The notes: generated by a model from the letters alone, not told the origin. Positions 37,701 through 47,056 are shown, counted from the stretch's first letter. The stretch: 64,000 nucleotides of DNA from Chryseobacterium ginsenosidimutans (GCF_024807225.1 NZ_JANUCO010000001.1:4092001-4156000), one strand, 5' to 3'. Made by a program: numbers and translations.

Positions 37701-38591
37701 TTATGAAAAGAAATCGGAAACTCTGGGAAGTCCTGTTTGTGAACCTTTTTTAGCAGAAACCTTTGCAGAAACCTCGTTTCCGAACTTCACGCAGTCATCA
37801 ATAGAATTTTTGTGGCACAAAGCAACAGCAAATCCTGCTGTAAAGGCGTCTCCCATTCCCATTTTGTAACTGTTTTTATCATTGTCGTTTCTGCAGTATT
37901 TCATTTCCGTTCCGTCGAAATAAACGGTGGAATTGATATCATCTCTTACAAAAACCTTATTGAAATATTTTTTAAGAATATCTTCTGTCTGATCTTCCCC
38001 AAAAACAATGTGCAGCTCATTACTTTTTACCACAATGAAATCTACATTTTCCAAAATATCGTTACTTAATTTTTGTGCAGGAGAAGCATATAAGCCTACT
38101 TTTTTACCATATTTTTTGGCTTTTTTCACCGTATAATCAACCACTTGCATTGAAACTTCCAACTGAAGAAGAACAAGATCTACCGTGTGAAAATATTTGT
38201 CTGCAGATTCTACATGCTCGATGCTTAAATAATTGTTGGCAGCCGGAACTACAACAATCGCTGCATTTCCTTCGGAAGTCGTAACATAAGCCGTTCCTGT
38301 CGCTTCCTGATCTGTTTCGTAAACGAAGCCTACATTCACATTTTCACCCACCATATTCCTCATAATCTGCTGACCAAGAGGATCCATCCCCACACAACCA
38401 ATGAAATATACACTTGCTCCCAATCTTGCTGCTCCAACTGCCTGATTTGCACCTTTTCCTCCAAAATAACTCTCGGAATTTTGGGCAATAACCGTCTCAT
38501 TTTTGCATGGAACTTTTTCAGTTTCAAGGACAAGATCGATCGATGAGCTACCTACAACGATAATTTTCGGTTGTTCTGATGAGAAATTCAT
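37701..38591 (-). CDS. rbsK: PfkB-family sugar kinase, ribokinase-like
   Basis: 296 residues. PfkB signature 1 is YFGGKGANQAVGAARLG (about 42-58); signature 2 is MGMGDAFTAGFAVAL, with the catalytic Asp in GDAF. Near the N-terminus VVGSSSIDLVLETEKVP is the usual opening of ribokinases. It phosphorylates D-ribose or a related sugar with ATP. No transporter or sugar regulator is nearby, so substrate assignment rests on family resemblance. It appears to be monocistronic. Confidence 0.82.
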   Translation of the reverse strand: MNFSSEQPKIIVVGSSSIDLVLETEKVPCKNETVIAQNSESYFGGKGANQAVGAARLGASVYFIGCVGMDPLGQQIMRNMVGENVNVGFVYETDQEATGTAYVTTSEGNAAIVVVPAANNYLSIEHVESADKYFHTVDLVLLQLEVSMQVVDYTVKKAKKYGKKVGLYASPAQKLSNDILENVDFIVVKSNELHIVFGEDQTEDILKKYFNKVFVRDDINSTVYFDGTEMKYCRNDNDKNSYKMGMGDAFTAGFAVALCHKNSIDDCVKFGNEVSAKVSAKKGSQTGLPRVSDFFS

Positions 38592-38678
38592 TGTGTTTTA
38601 TATTGGTTTAATTGTTTTGTGTTGATTCTGATAAATTTATATTACAAGAAACTGTGTTTCAAATATAGTTAACTTTAA

Positions 38679-39314
38679 TCAACTAATTTCAATAAATTCA
38701 GTCACTATTTTCACTGGTGAATTGTTTTTATCGTAAGCGATATAACTTGCATAAAAACCTTCCCCATATCCTGTTTCAAAAGCAAGAATAGTTCCGGGAT
38801 GATCTTCAGAGGGCTTTAAAAACGCATATTGATCGATCGCTCCGTTTTCATCAAAAAAATATTCGTGGAAAAACTCCTCATAAATCCCCATAAAATCTGC
38901 TCCTTTGCTATGATACAGCTTTTGTTCAAGATTATTCAGACTGCTTTGTGTATCAACATCCATGAAGCATCCCATCCCGCTTTCCACAGGATATCCGAAA
39001 ACTTCTCCTTCCTCCAAATCTTTTACAATCTGACCTTCCGTTGTTGCCAGTTCCCACTTTGAAATTTCGGCGGTACTGAAAATAATTTCGGCATACGCTA
39101 CACAATTACTTTCTCTTTCTTTGTGTAATAAAACAGAAAAATCACCCTTTGGAAATTCGATAGAAAAAGGTTTCATATCATTTGTAATCAAAGGATCACA
39201 AGCTACCAGTTTTCCACCGGAAAGATAGATTTTTCCAACTTCAAAACTTTCCAGTAACGGATTTTCTATGAAGTTTTTTGAGAATAGTTTTTTAATGTTG
39301 TCTATGTGTGTCAT
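38679..39314 (-). CDS. DUF4241 domain protein
   Basis: 211 residues when started at MTHIDN. DUF4241 proteins carry an acidic domain with GYPVESGMGCFMD and FETGYGEGFYASYIAYD, both seen here; function unknown. An upstream in-frame ATG at 39335 would place the perfect palindrome 39326-39358 inside the reading frame, so the downstream start is preferred. Reads away from valS on the same strand. Confidence 0.72.
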   Translation of the reverse strand: MTHIDNIKKLFSKNFIENPLLESFEVGKIYLSGGKLVACDPLITNDMKPFSIEFPKGDFSVLLHKERESNCVAYAEIIFSTAEISKWELATTEGQIVKDLEEGEVFGYPVESGMGCFMDVDTQSSLNNLEQKLYHSKGADFMGIYEEFFHEYFFDENGAIDQYAFLKPSEDHPGTILAFETGYGEGFYASYIAYDKNNSPVKIVTEFIEIS

Positions 39315-39325
39315 TTTATTTTGTG

Positions 39326-39358
39326 AAACCTTCAAGGTTTTAAAAACCTTGAAGGTTT
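39326..39358. repeat. Perfect palindrome AAACCTTCAAGGTTTT
   Basis: Two 16-base arms (39326-39341 and 39343-39358) with a single central base. The CAAGGTT/AACCTTG core recurs in the palindrome at 57342-57377. It sits just after the valS stop and could act as a terminator, though no long T-run follows on the minus strand. Confidence 0.85.
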
Positions 39359-39365
39359 ATATTAT

Positions 39366-41981
39366 TTATAAAGTTTTCAGTTTTTCTTCTAAAATTGCAA
39401 TTTTATCCTGCGCATCTTTTTGTTTCTTACGCTCACTTTCCACCACTTCAGCTTTTGCATTGGCAACGAATTTTTCATTAGAAAGTTTTTTATCAACAGA
39501 AATTAAGAATCCTTTTAAATATTTCAATTCTTCTTCTGTTTTAGTTTTCTCTTCGCCTAAATCCAAGTTTTCACTCAAAGGAATTGAAACTTCCGTAGAT
39601 CCAACCAAGAATGTAAAACTAGGTTTATCAGTTTTTGTACCAAAATGAATTTCAGAAACGTTTGCTAATTTCTTAATTACCGATTCGTTTGCAAATTCTG
39701 AAGCATTGGTGAAAATTTCGGCTGCTTCTTTTGGTGAAATCCCTTTTGTTTGGCGGTAATTTCTTACTCCAGAAATTATTTCCTGAGCAGTTTCAAATTT
39801 CTTAATGATATCTTCGTTAAACTCTCCAGCTTTTTTTTGTTGAGCAATTACCAAAGCTTCGTCAATACTTCTTTCAGAGATCAAATGCCAAATTTCTTCT
39901 GACTGGAATGGCAAAAACGGATGAACCAACTTCATTAATTCTTCAAAAAGCGCAACCGTTTTATTGTAAACTTCTTTGGAAATACCTTCACCATAATTTG
40001 GTTTAATGGCTTCAAGATAAGAACCACAGAAATCATCCCAAATTAATTTATAAATCAAATGTAAAGCATCAGAAATTCTGAATTTTTCAAACTGATCATC
40101 AATTTCAACAATTGTTTTGTTTAATTTATTTTCAAACCATTCAATTGCTTGATTTTCTGTTGAATTCGCAGGTTTATCTTCGTGATTCCACATATTGATT
40201 AATCGGAATGCACTCCAGATCTTTGACATAAAATTTCTTCCCTGAAGCATTAAATCCTCATCAAAAAGAAGGTCATTTCCAGCCGCAGAGCTTAATAAAA
40301 TACCAACACGAACTCCATCTGCACCATATTTATCTATCAATTCCAACGGATCCGGTGAATTTCCTAAAGATTTTGACATCTTTCTTCTCTGCTTATCTCT
40401 TACAATCCCTGTAAAATAAACATTCTTGAACGGAACCTCTTTTCTGTATTCCAATCCTGCCATGATCATTCTGGCAACCCAGAAGAAAATAATATCCGGA
40501 CCTGTTACCAAATCTGAAGTTGGATAGTAATAATTAATATCTTTATTTTCAGGATCATTCAATCCGTCGAATACCGACATTGGCCACAACCATGATGAGA
40601 ACCATGTATCAAGAGCGTCTTCGTCTTGTCTTAAGTTGCTGGTTGTTAGTTGTTGGTTGTTGGTTTTTTGCTTCGCAAGTTCTAATGCTTCTTCGATGTT
40701 TTCTGCAACTACGAAATCATTTTCTCCGTCACCGTAATAGAACGCAGGAATTTGCTGTCCCCACCATAATTGACGGGAAATATTCCAGTCGCGGATGTTT
40801 TCCATCCAGTGTTTGTAGGTATTTTTAAACTTTTCAGGATAAAATTTAACCTCATCATCCATTACAACATCCAAAGCGGGTTTTGCAATATCAGACATTT
40901 TTAAGAACCACTGAACAGAAACTTTAGGCTCGATAACCGCACCTGTTCTTTCTGAAGTTCCTACTTTATTTACATAATCTTCTGCCTTTAACAAAAGATC
41001 TTTTTCTTCTAATTCTTTCGCGATCTGTTTTCTTACATCAAATCTGTTTTTTCCCGCGTAATGTTGACCGTAATCATTTAAATTTCCGTCATCATCCAAA
41101 GAATCAATCATTTGAAGATTGTGTTTTTGTCCGATTTCGTAGTCATTAACGTCGTGAGCAGGAGTAATTTTCAAAGCACCTGTTCCGAATTCGATATCCA
41201 CATATTCGTCTTCAATGATCGGAACGACTCTGTTTACGATCGGTACAATTACTTTTTTACCTTTCAAATGAGCATATCTCTCATCATTAGGATTGATACA
41301 AACCGCAGTATCGCCGAAAATCGTTTCAGGACGCGTTGTAGCCACCGAAAGAAATTCTTCTGTCCCTTCGATTTTATATTTTAGGAAATATAATTTTCCA
41401 TTTTGTTCTTTAAAAATTACTTCTTCGTCAGAAATATTGGTTTTCGCTTCCGGATCCCAGTTTACCATTCTGTACCCTCTGTAGATCAAGCCTTTATTGT
41501 AAAGATCAACAAAACTTTTGATAACCTGCTGAGAAAGAGATTCTTCCATTGTGAAACGGGTTCTGTCCCAGTCACATGAACAACCTAATTTTTTCAACTG
41601 CTCCAAGATCGTTCCTCCATATTTGTCGGTCCATTCCCAAGCATGTTTTAAGAATTCTTCTCTTGTAATATCAGATTTATTGATTCCTTCAGACTTCAGT
41701 TTAGCAACAACCTTCGCTTCCGTAGCAATAGAAGCGTGATCTGTTCCCGGAACCCAACAAGCATTGAAGCCCTGCATTCTTGCACGACGGACCAGAACAT
41801 CTTGGATGGTATTGTTCAGCATATGCCCCATGTGTAAGATCCCCGTAACGTTTGGCGGAGGAATTACAATCGTATAAGGCGGCTTTTCATTAGGCTCTGA
41901 ATGGAAGTATTTGTTTTCCAACCAGTAATTGTACCACTTTTGTTCTGTTTCCTGTGGATTGTACTTTTCTGAAATCTGCAT
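39366..41981 (-). CDS. valS: Valyl-tRNA synthetase
   Basis: 871 residues, full length. The HIGH motif is PPNVTGILHMGHMLNNT (about 40-56) and KMSKS is RRKMSKSLGNSPDPL (about 527-541). The editing domain and the C-terminal coiled coil (LSNEKFVANAKAEVVESERK) are present. An unusual low-complexity insertion KTNNQQLTTSN near residue 450 is encoded by a degenerate GGTTGTT repeat (about 40635-40665) between AKQ and LRQDEDALDTWFSSW; this is addressed as a finding. Promoter on the minus strand at 42010-42017. Confidence 0.97.
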   Translation of the reverse strand: MQISEKYNPQETEQKWYNYWLENKYFHSEPNEKPPYTIVIPPPNVTGILHMGHMLNNTIQDVLVRRARMQGFNACWVPGTDHASIATEAKVVAKLKSEGINKSDITREEFLKHAWEWTDKYGGTILEQLKKLGCSCDWDRTRFTMEESLSQQVIKSFVDLYNKGLIYRGYRMVNWDPEAKTNISDEEVIFKEQNGKLYFLKYKIEGTEEFLSVATTRPETIFGDTAVCINPNDERYAHLKGKKVIVPIVNRVVPIIEDEYVDIEFGTGALKITPAHDVNDYEIGQKHNLQMIDSLDDDGNLNDYGQHYAGKNRFDVRKQIAKELEEKDLLLKAEDYVNKVGTSERTGAVIEPKVSVQWFLKMSDIAKPALDVVMDDEVKFYPEKFKNTYKHWMENIRDWNISRQLWWGQQIPAFYYGDGENDFVVAENIEEALELAKQKTNNQQLTTSNLRQDEDALDTWFSSWLWPMSVFDGLNDPENKDINYYYPTSDLVTGPDIIFFWVARMIMAGLEYRKEVPFKNVYFTGIVRDKQRRKMSKSLGNSPDPLELIDKYGADGVRVGILLSSAAGNDLLFDEDLMLQGRNFMSKIWSAFRLINMWNHEDKPANSTENQAIEWFENKLNKTIVEIDDQFEKFRISDALHLIYKLIWDDFCGSYLEAIKPNYGEGISKEVYNKTVALFEELMKLVHPFLPFQSEEIWHLISERSIDEALVIAQQKKAGEFNEDIIKKFETAQEIISGVRNYRQTKGISPKEAAEIFTNASEFANESVIKKLANVSEIHFGTKTDKPSFTFLVGSTEVSIPLSENLDLGEEKTKTEEELKYLKGFLISVDKKLSNEKFVANAKAEVVESERKKQKDAQDKIAILEEKLKTL

Positions 41982-42009
41982 AAATTCTGTTTCTTTAATT
42001 TACAATTTG

Positions 42010-42017
42010 CAAAAATA
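42010..42017 (-). promoter_or_regulatory. -7 element for valS
   Basis: TATTTTTG on the minus strand, 29 bases from the valS ATG, matches TAnnTTTG. It faces the DUF1573 promoter across about 40 bases. Confidence 0.5.
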
Positions 42018-42059
42018 GTCTAAAGAAAAAAAATTTTAAGTATGAATTAAAATAATTTT

Positions 42060-42067
42060 TAACTTTG
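42060..42067 (+). promoter_or_regulatory. -7 element for the DUF1573 gene
   Basis: TAACTTTG, full match to TAnnTTTG, about 43 bases before the ATG at 42110. Confidence 0.55.
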
Positions 42068-42109
42068 TTTCTCAAAATTTATCTAACAAACATATTAACA
42101 TTCAAGAAT

Positions 42110-42598
42110 ATGAAAAAATTAATCGCAGGAATTGCGTTATTTGGTACATTTGCATTGGCATCTGCACAAACGATTACATTTGATAAGACTACTTTCGACT
42201 ATGGTACTGTGAAACCAAGTTCAGACGGTATCAGATTCTTTACGGTTACGAATACAGGTGATAAGCCTCTAATTCTTTCAAACGTAAAAGCATCTTGTGG
42301 ATGTACAACTCCTGAATTTAAGACAGATCCTATTATGCCAGGAAAATCTGCTCAGATCAAAGTGGGATACAACACTGCTATTAACGGTGGATTCAACAAA
42401 ATGATCGAGGTATTTTCTAACGACCCTGCAAACAGCAGAAGCGTAATTTACATCAAAGGAAACGTAGATCCAAACGCTCCGGATCCAAAACCATTAACTC
42501 CTGAAGAGTTAAAAGCTAAAGCTAAAGCTGACAAAGCTGCTGCAAAGGCTGCTGCTAAAGAAGCAAAAAAAGCTGCTAAAATTGCTGCAAAAAAGTAA
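42110..42598 (+). CDS. DUF1573 periplasmic/secreted protein
   Basis: 162 residues from the ATG at 42110 (MKKLIAGIALFGTFALASAQ signal peptide); a start further upstream would add a non-signal extension. The mature protein carries one Ig-like DUF1573 domain with VKASCGCTTPEFKTDPI and a final K/A-rich helix of about 35 residues. DUF1573 is common in Bacteroidetes; the function is not established. The K/A helix resembles a nucleic-acid- or polyanion-binding tail, which is inference. Confidence 0.87.
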   Translation: MKKLIAGIALFGTFALASAQTITFDKTTFDYGTVKPSSDGIRFFTVTNTGDKPLILSNVKASCGCTTPEFKTDPIMPGKSAQIKVGYNTAINGGFNKMIEVFSNDPANSRSVIYIKGNVDPNAPDPKPLTPEELKAKAKADKAAAKAAAKEAKKAAKIAAKK

Positions 42599-42620
42599 AT
42601 CTCTACTTAAAAAATAAAGA

Positions 42621-42648
42621 AACCGTCTCCATCGAGGCGGTTTTTTTA
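42621..42648 (+). terminator. Terminator after the DUF1573 gene
   Basis: AACCGTCTC / GAGGCGGTT stem followed by TTTTTTT, 22 bases past the stop. Confidence 0.85.
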
Positions 42649-42751
42649 TTACATTTATGTAAGTTTAGTTGATGGATGATGGTTTTTGGTTGATGGATTA
42701 TTGCTAAACGCTATTTTTTTTAATCTTTAATCTTTTAATTATTTAAAATAT

Positions 42752-43621
42752 ATGGACACCAATTTCTCAGATGACTTTTTAGTTAAAGGAAAATTTTCAA
42801 TAAAAAAAACTTCAACAGAATACAAAGGAAAACTTACGAAAGAAGAAGGCACACAATTATTGATTCAGGAAAAGGAAAAACTTCGTGATTTGCAAGAAAG
42901 ATTGTATTCAGACGGAAGCAAATCTATTCTGGTAGTGCTTCAGGCGATGGATGCAGCGGGAAAAGACAGTTTAATTGAGCATGTTTTCGGAGGTGTAAAT
43001 CCTCAAGGTTGTAACGTGACGAGTTTTAAAACACCAAGCGCAAAGGAATATACTCACGATTTTTTGTGGAGACATTATCTGGCGTTACCTCAAAAGGGAA
43101 TGATCGGGATTTTCAACCGTTCTCATTATGAAAATGTGCTGGTTTGTAAAGTGCATCCTGAATATAATTTAAGTGAAAAAACATGGAAATCTGTAAAGGA
43201 TTTTGATACTACATTCTGGGAAAACCGCTACGAAAGCATCCGAAATTTTGAAAAACATCTTGCTCAAAACGGAACAACGATCGTAAAAATTTTTCTAAAC
43301 GTTTCTAAAGGTGAACAAAAGAAAAGACTTCTAGACCGCATCAACCAAGCCGAGAAAAACTGGAAATTCTCCACCGCCGATCTTCCGGAAAGAGCTTTAT
43401 TTGATAAGTATATGGAATGCTACGAAACGGCAATCAACGAAACCGCGAAAGATGATGCACCTTGGTACGTTCTTCCGGCTGATAATAAATGGTTTGCAAG
43501 AGTGGCGGCAATACAGATCATTATTGATACTTTAGAAAAAATGAATCTGAAATATCCTACACTTTCGAAAGAAGAAAAAGCAGGATTGCAGGAAGCTAAA
43601 AAGCAATTGGAAAGCGAGTAA
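42752..43621 (+). CDS. PPK2-family polyphosphate kinase
   Basis: 289 residues. Walker A-like LQAMDAAGKDSLIEHVFGG (about 69-87) and the lid/Walker B-like region GMIGIFNRSHYENVLVCKVH are those of PPK2 enzymes, which transfer phosphate between polyphosphate and nucleotides. Short PPK2s of this type phosphorylate AMP or NDP with polyphosphate. No polyphosphate kinase 1 or exopolyphosphatase is nearby. Preceded by an AT-rich leader with a GTTGATGGATGATGG string (about 42668). Confidence 0.92.
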   Translation: MDTNFSDDFLVKGKFSIKKTSTEYKGKLTKEEGTQLLIQEKEKLRDLQERLYSDGSKSILVVLQAMDAAGKDSLIEHVFGGVNPQGCNVTSFKTPSAKEYTHDFLWRHYLALPQKGMIGIFNRSHYENVLVCKVHPEYNLSEKTWKSVKDFDTTFWENRYESIRNFEKHLAQNGTTIVKIFLNVSKGEQKKRLLDRINQAEKNWKFSTADLPERALFDKYMECYETAINETAKDDAPWYVLPADNKWFARVAAIQIIIDTLEKMNLKYPTLSKEEKAGLQEAKKQLESE

Positions 43622-43626
43622 TACGG

Positions 43627-43708
43627 GATGGAAGATGGGAGCTTGAAGATGGAGGTTAAAAAGATAGCATTAAAAACTTCCTTCTTCCAGCTTCTAACTT
43701 CCAGCTTT
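43627..43708. repeat. Inverted intergenic repeat of GGAAGATGGGAGCTTGAAGATGG type
   Basis: A left arm (43627-43657) and right arm (43676-43708) are imperfect reverse complements built from GGAAG/CTTCC and AGCTT. The same kind of arms occur at 27290-27388. It lies between the PPK2 stop and the 3' end of the RNase P RNA. Confidence 0.7.
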
Positions 43709-43717
43709 TTTGAAAAA

Positions 43718-44042
43718 CCACGAGAAAATCTATAAGCCGGATTTTGTACTTTAAAAAAGTGCCTGTTATTTATCTACGTCGTGCATTGCTGCAAAACTTG
43801 AGCTGATTACCCCTCGGCTTTCAGAGCGAGCAACTCCTATTTCCATTGCTGAAAAGAACCGATATACTTATCATTGCACCACAAAGAGTTTACCTGGTTT
43901 CACTACAGCCGAACTGTACATACTTTCTGTTGCACTTGTCCTACCCTCGCGGGTGACGGATGTTATCCGCTTTGATGCTCTATGGTGTCCGGACTTTCCT
44001 ACCCTTACCGAAATAAGAATCAACAAGCCGATTTTCTCGTGG
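43718..44042 (-). ncRNA. rnpB: RNase P RNA (bacterial class A)
   Basis: About 325 nt on the minus strand. The 5' and 3' ends pair as CCACGAGAAAATC / GATTTTCTCGTGG (P1). The 5' P4 strand is in GGAAAGTCCGGACACC. The universal 3' part is TACAAAATCCGGCTTATAG, which pairs in P4. The internal ACAG..AAACCAGGTAAACTC segment is also class-A-like. It processes tRNA 5' ends. Small protein-coding readings across it are artefacts. Ends set by the P1 helix, so a few bases either way are possible. Confidence 0.94.
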
Positions 44043-44162
44043 ATGCAAAGATACAATTTAATGTAACAATTCAGCAATGTACCAATGTAGCGGTGAAAAA
44101 TTGTGTGGTTTTACGAATTCCTACATTGTCAAATTATTATTGTTAGATTGAGATTTTGTCGT

Positions 44163-44170
44163 TATCTTCG
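44163..44170 (+). promoter_or_regulatory. Imperfect -7 element for the ECF sigma gene
   Basis: TATCTTCG differs from TAnnTTTG at one base; TTG lies 20 bases upstream (44140-44142). It covers the first base of a possible GTG start (44170) and so disfavours that start. Confidence 0.4.
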
Positions 44171-44193
44171 TGCAACTAAACTACACATTTACA

Positions 44194-44685
44194 TTGGCTT
44201 CAAAGGAAAAAGAATTTGCGCAGCTTATAAAGGATAATCAGGGATTGATTATTAAAGTTTCGCGTCTTTACACCAATTCTTTGGAGGATGAAGAAGATCT
44301 TTTTCAGGAGATTGTTTTACAATTATGGAGAAGTTACGATTCATTTAAAGGAAATTCTAAAATTTCTACCTGGATGTACCGTGTTGCCTTAAATACAGCC
44401 ATTACCCTTTTCAGGAAAAAAAGCAAGAGCCTACAAACCAACGAACTAGATGTAAATCATGCAGATTTTATCGAAGATGATGACGAAAAGCAACAACAGG
44501 TATCACTTTTGTATACTGTAATAAAGACGCTCCCCAATGTGGAAAGAGCGATTGTAATGATGTATCTGGATGATTTGCCTTACAAGGATATTGCAGAAAA
44601 CCTCGGGATTACCGAAGTAAATGCGCGTGTGAAAATGAACAGATTAAAGAAAACCCTTAAAGAACAGATGGAAAAATATGCCTGA
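44194..44685 (+). CDS. RNA polymerase ECF-type sigma factor
   Basis: 163 residues if it starts at TTG (44194), or 171 from GTG (44170). TTG is preferred because it begins MASKEKEF-like and lies past the -7 box. Region 2 is about 9-70 (FAQLIKDNQGLIIKVS, LEDEEDLFQEIVLQLWRSY), region 4 about 115-160 (IKTLPNVERAIVMMYLDDL, then the HTH PYKDIAENLGITEVNARVK). It overlaps the next membrane gene by 8 bases, suggesting a sigma/anti-sigma-like pair. It lacks extended C-terminal domains. Confidence 0.87.
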   Translation: MASKEKEFAQLIKDNQGLIIKVSRLYTNSLEDEEDLFQEIVLQLWRSYDSFKGNSKISTWMYRVALNTAITLFRKKSKSLQTNELDVNHADFIEDDDEKQQQVSLLYTVIKTLPNVERAIVMMYLDDLPYKDIAENLGITEVNARVKMNRLKKTLKEQMEKYA

Positions 44686-45352
44686 ATTTGATTTAGACAG
44701 CTTTAAGAAAACATGGCAGGAACAGCCTGTTCAGGAGAAATACGACAACTCTGAAATCCTTCAGATGCTGAACCGTAAGTCGCGCAATTATGTGAAGTAT
44801 ATTTTCTGGATCAGTGTTTTTGAGTTTTTCCTGTTCTCTGTTATGGGTATATTTTATTTCTTTCAAGGGGAGGAAACGAATGGTTTTTTAAGCTTTTTAG
44901 AAAAATTAGGTGCCAAAAAGACTCCTGAAATTGAAAGTAATTTTGATTCTATTTATTTAGTACTAAAAATATTAAGTCTCGTTGTTACCGCTTATTTCGT
45001 TTATAAATTTTATCAAAACTATCGCAAGATAAAAATTGAAGAAAACCTTAAAGGTCTCATTACGAGAATTATGAAATTCAAAAAAACGGTTAATGCTTTT
45101 ATCCTCATCAGCATTCTTTTGCTTGTGGCATTCACCTCTATTTTTACGATTTTTGTATTTTATGCTTTAAATTCTCAGAATGTAGAACCTGAAAAATCTG
45201 CTCTTATTATTTTCGTTGTGGGAATTATCTTAACAACAGGGCTTTCAGTTTTATTAATCTGGATTTATTATAGATTAGTTTACGGAATTATCATGAGAAA
45301 ACTCGACAGAAATCTAACTCAGTTAAAAGAAATAGATTCTCAGGAAATTTAA
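44678..45352 (+). CDS. Membrane protein linked to the sigma factor, possible anti-sigma
   Basis: 224 residues. The N-terminal 40 residues are soluble (MPEFDLDSFKKTWQEQPV), followed by four hydrophobic segments at about 40-65, 92-112, 140-165 and 175-205. This layout and the 8-base overlap with the sigma gene suggest a membrane partner that holds the sigma factor, but no ZAS-type zinc motif or known anti-sigma domain was seen. Function is inference. Confidence 0.6.
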   Translation: MPEFDLDSFKKTWQEQPVQEKYDNSEILQMLNRKSRNYVKYIFWISVFEFFLFSVMGIFYFFQGEETNGFLSFLEKLGAKKTPEIESNFDSIYLVLKILSLVVTAYFVYKFYQNYRKIKIEENLKGLITRIMKFKKTVNAFILISILLLVAFTSIFTIFVFYALNSQNVEPEKSALIIFVVGIILTTGLSVLLIWIYYRLVYGIIMRKLDRNLTQLKEIDSQEI

Positions 45353-45412
45353 CCTAAAAAGTATGAGTTTAAGATAAATTTGTTAATTTTAGTTAACCAA
45401 ATCTTTCACTCT

Positions 45413-47035
45413 ATGCATTTATCATATGTTCATGGTGCTTCAGACATTCCATTATTGGGACAAACTATCGGAAACAACCTAAAACAAACCGTTGAAAAAT
45501 TTCACAATCAGGAAGCATTAATCTGCGTACATCAAAATTATCGGGCCACTTATCAGGAATTTTACAATCAGACCACTGCTGTTGCTAAAGCTTTAATTTT
45601 CTTAGGTGTAAAAACCGGAGATCGTATCGGTGTATGGTCTACAAACCGCTATGAATGGGTTCTCTTGCAATATGCAACTGCCAGAATCGGAGTCATTTTA
45701 GTCAATATAAATCCTGCGTACAGAACCAGTGAACTTATTTTTGTGATCAATCAGTCGGAAATGTCACATATTTTTTCTGCACTTAATTTTAAATCAAGTG
45801 ATTATAAAAAGATGATCGCCGATGCAAGAGAATTCTGTACCACATTAAAATCAGAAATTTTCTTTGATGACAATTGGGAGGATTTTGTGAATAACGGTCA
45901 GGAAATTTCCGATGATACCTTAGCTATTTTCGAAGAGCATGTTCAGTTTGATGATCCTGTAAATATTCAGTATACATCGGGAACAACAGGCTTTCCGAAA
46001 GGTGTGACGCTTTCCCATCATAATATTTTAAATAACGGATATTTTATCGGAGTAAGATTAAAATATACCGAAAAAGACAGGGTTTGTATTCCTGTTCCGT
46101 TTTATCATTGTTTTGGAATGGTGATCGGAAATATTTGCTGTACAACTCACGGAGCGTGTATGGTAATTCCGAATGACAGTTTTGATCCTGAAATTACACT
46201 TCAAGTCGTTTCTGATGAAAAATGTACCTCTTTATACGGAGTTCCTACGATGTTTATTGCTGAATTGGCAGCTAAAAATTTTGATACTTTTGATTTTTCA
46301 AGCTTAAGAACAGGCGTTATGGCGGGTTCTGTTTGTCCGCCGGAAATTATGAAAAAGGTGGAAAACCTCATGAATATTAAAGAAATGAGCATCTGCTATG
46401 GAATGACGGAAACTTCGCCCGTTTCTACTCAGACTTTGATAGGAACGCCATTTGAAAAGCAGGTAAACACCGTTGGAACTGTTCAGAATCATTTAGAAAT
46501 AAAAATCATCGACGAAAACGGAAAAATTCTGGAACGTGGTGAACACGGTGAATTATGCACAAGAGGATATTCGGTCATGCTGAAATACTGGAACGATCCT
46601 GAAAACACAAAAAAAGTACTCGACGAAGGACGATGGATGCACACCGGAGATCTTGCCATAATGGATGATGAAGGTTATATTACCATTTCCGGAAGGATAA
46701 AAGATCTGATCATTCGTGGCGGCGAAAATATCTCTCCGAAAGAAATTGAAGACTTTTTATATACCTATCCGAATATTTTAGATGTTCAGATTATTGGAGT
46801 TCCGAGTGAAAAATTTGGGGAAGAAGTAATGGCGTGGGTGAAAGTGAGAAAAGGTTTTCATGTAAATGAAGAAGAGCTTTTAGAGTATTGTAAAGGCAGA
46901 ATCGCCCATTATAAAGTCCCGAAATACTGGAAGTTTGTGGATGAATTCCCAATGACGATTTCCGGAAAAATACGAAAAGTGGAAATGAGAGAAGTTTCTA
47001 TGAAGGAGCTTGGTTTGGAAAAAATGAGTCATTAA
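45413..47035 (+). CDS. AMP-binding acyl-CoA synthetase
   Basis: 540 residues starting with MHLSYVHG at 45413; an earlier in-frame start would add 11 unneeded residues. The ATP/AMP signature is IQYTSGTTGFPKGVTLSH, the second motif CYGMTETSPVS, and the hinge GRIKDLIIRGGENISPKEI. The C-terminal subdomain ends in MTISGKIRKVEMRE with the catalytic Lys in SGKIRK. It makes an acyl-CoA from a carboxylic acid, ATP and CoA; a medium/long-chain fatty acid is likely by family. It converges with rpoN on a shared terminator. Confidence 0.93.
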   Translation: MHLSYVHGASDIPLLGQTIGNNLKQTVEKFHNQEALICVHQNYRATYQEFYNQTTAVAKALIFLGVKTGDRIGVWSTNRYEWVLLQYATARIGVILVNINPAYRTSELIFVINQSEMSHIFSALNFKSSDYKKMIADAREFCTTLKSEIFFDDNWEDFVNNGQEISDDTLAIFEEHVQFDDPVNIQYTSGTTGFPKGVTLSHHNILNNGYFIGVRLKYTEKDRVCIPVPFYHCFGMVIGNICCTTHGACMVIPNDSFDPEITLQVVSDEKCTSLYGVPTMFIAELAAKNFDTFDFSSLRTGVMAGSVCPPEIMKKVENLMNIKEMSICYGMTETSPVSTQTLIGTPFEKQVNTVGTVQNHLEIKIIDENGKILERGEHGELCTRGYSVMLKYWNDPENTKKVLDEGRWMHTGDLAIMDDEGYITISGRIKDLIIRGGENISPKEIEDFLYTYPNILDVQIIGVPSEKFGEEVMAWVKVRKGFHVNEEELLEYCKGRIAHYKVPKYWKFVDEFPMTISGKIRKVEMREVSMKELGLEKMSH

Positions 47036-47056
47036 ATTTTAATATAACAACATAAA

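Noticed and set aside
43871..44077. 68-codon ORF overlapping the RNase P RNA.
   Set aside because: Sequence is fully explained by rnpB helices and conserved cores.
44170..44193. GTG at 44170 as start of the sigma factor.
   Set aside because: It overlaps the apparent -7 box; the in-frame TTG at 44194 leads directly into a conserved N-terminus. Not fully excluded.
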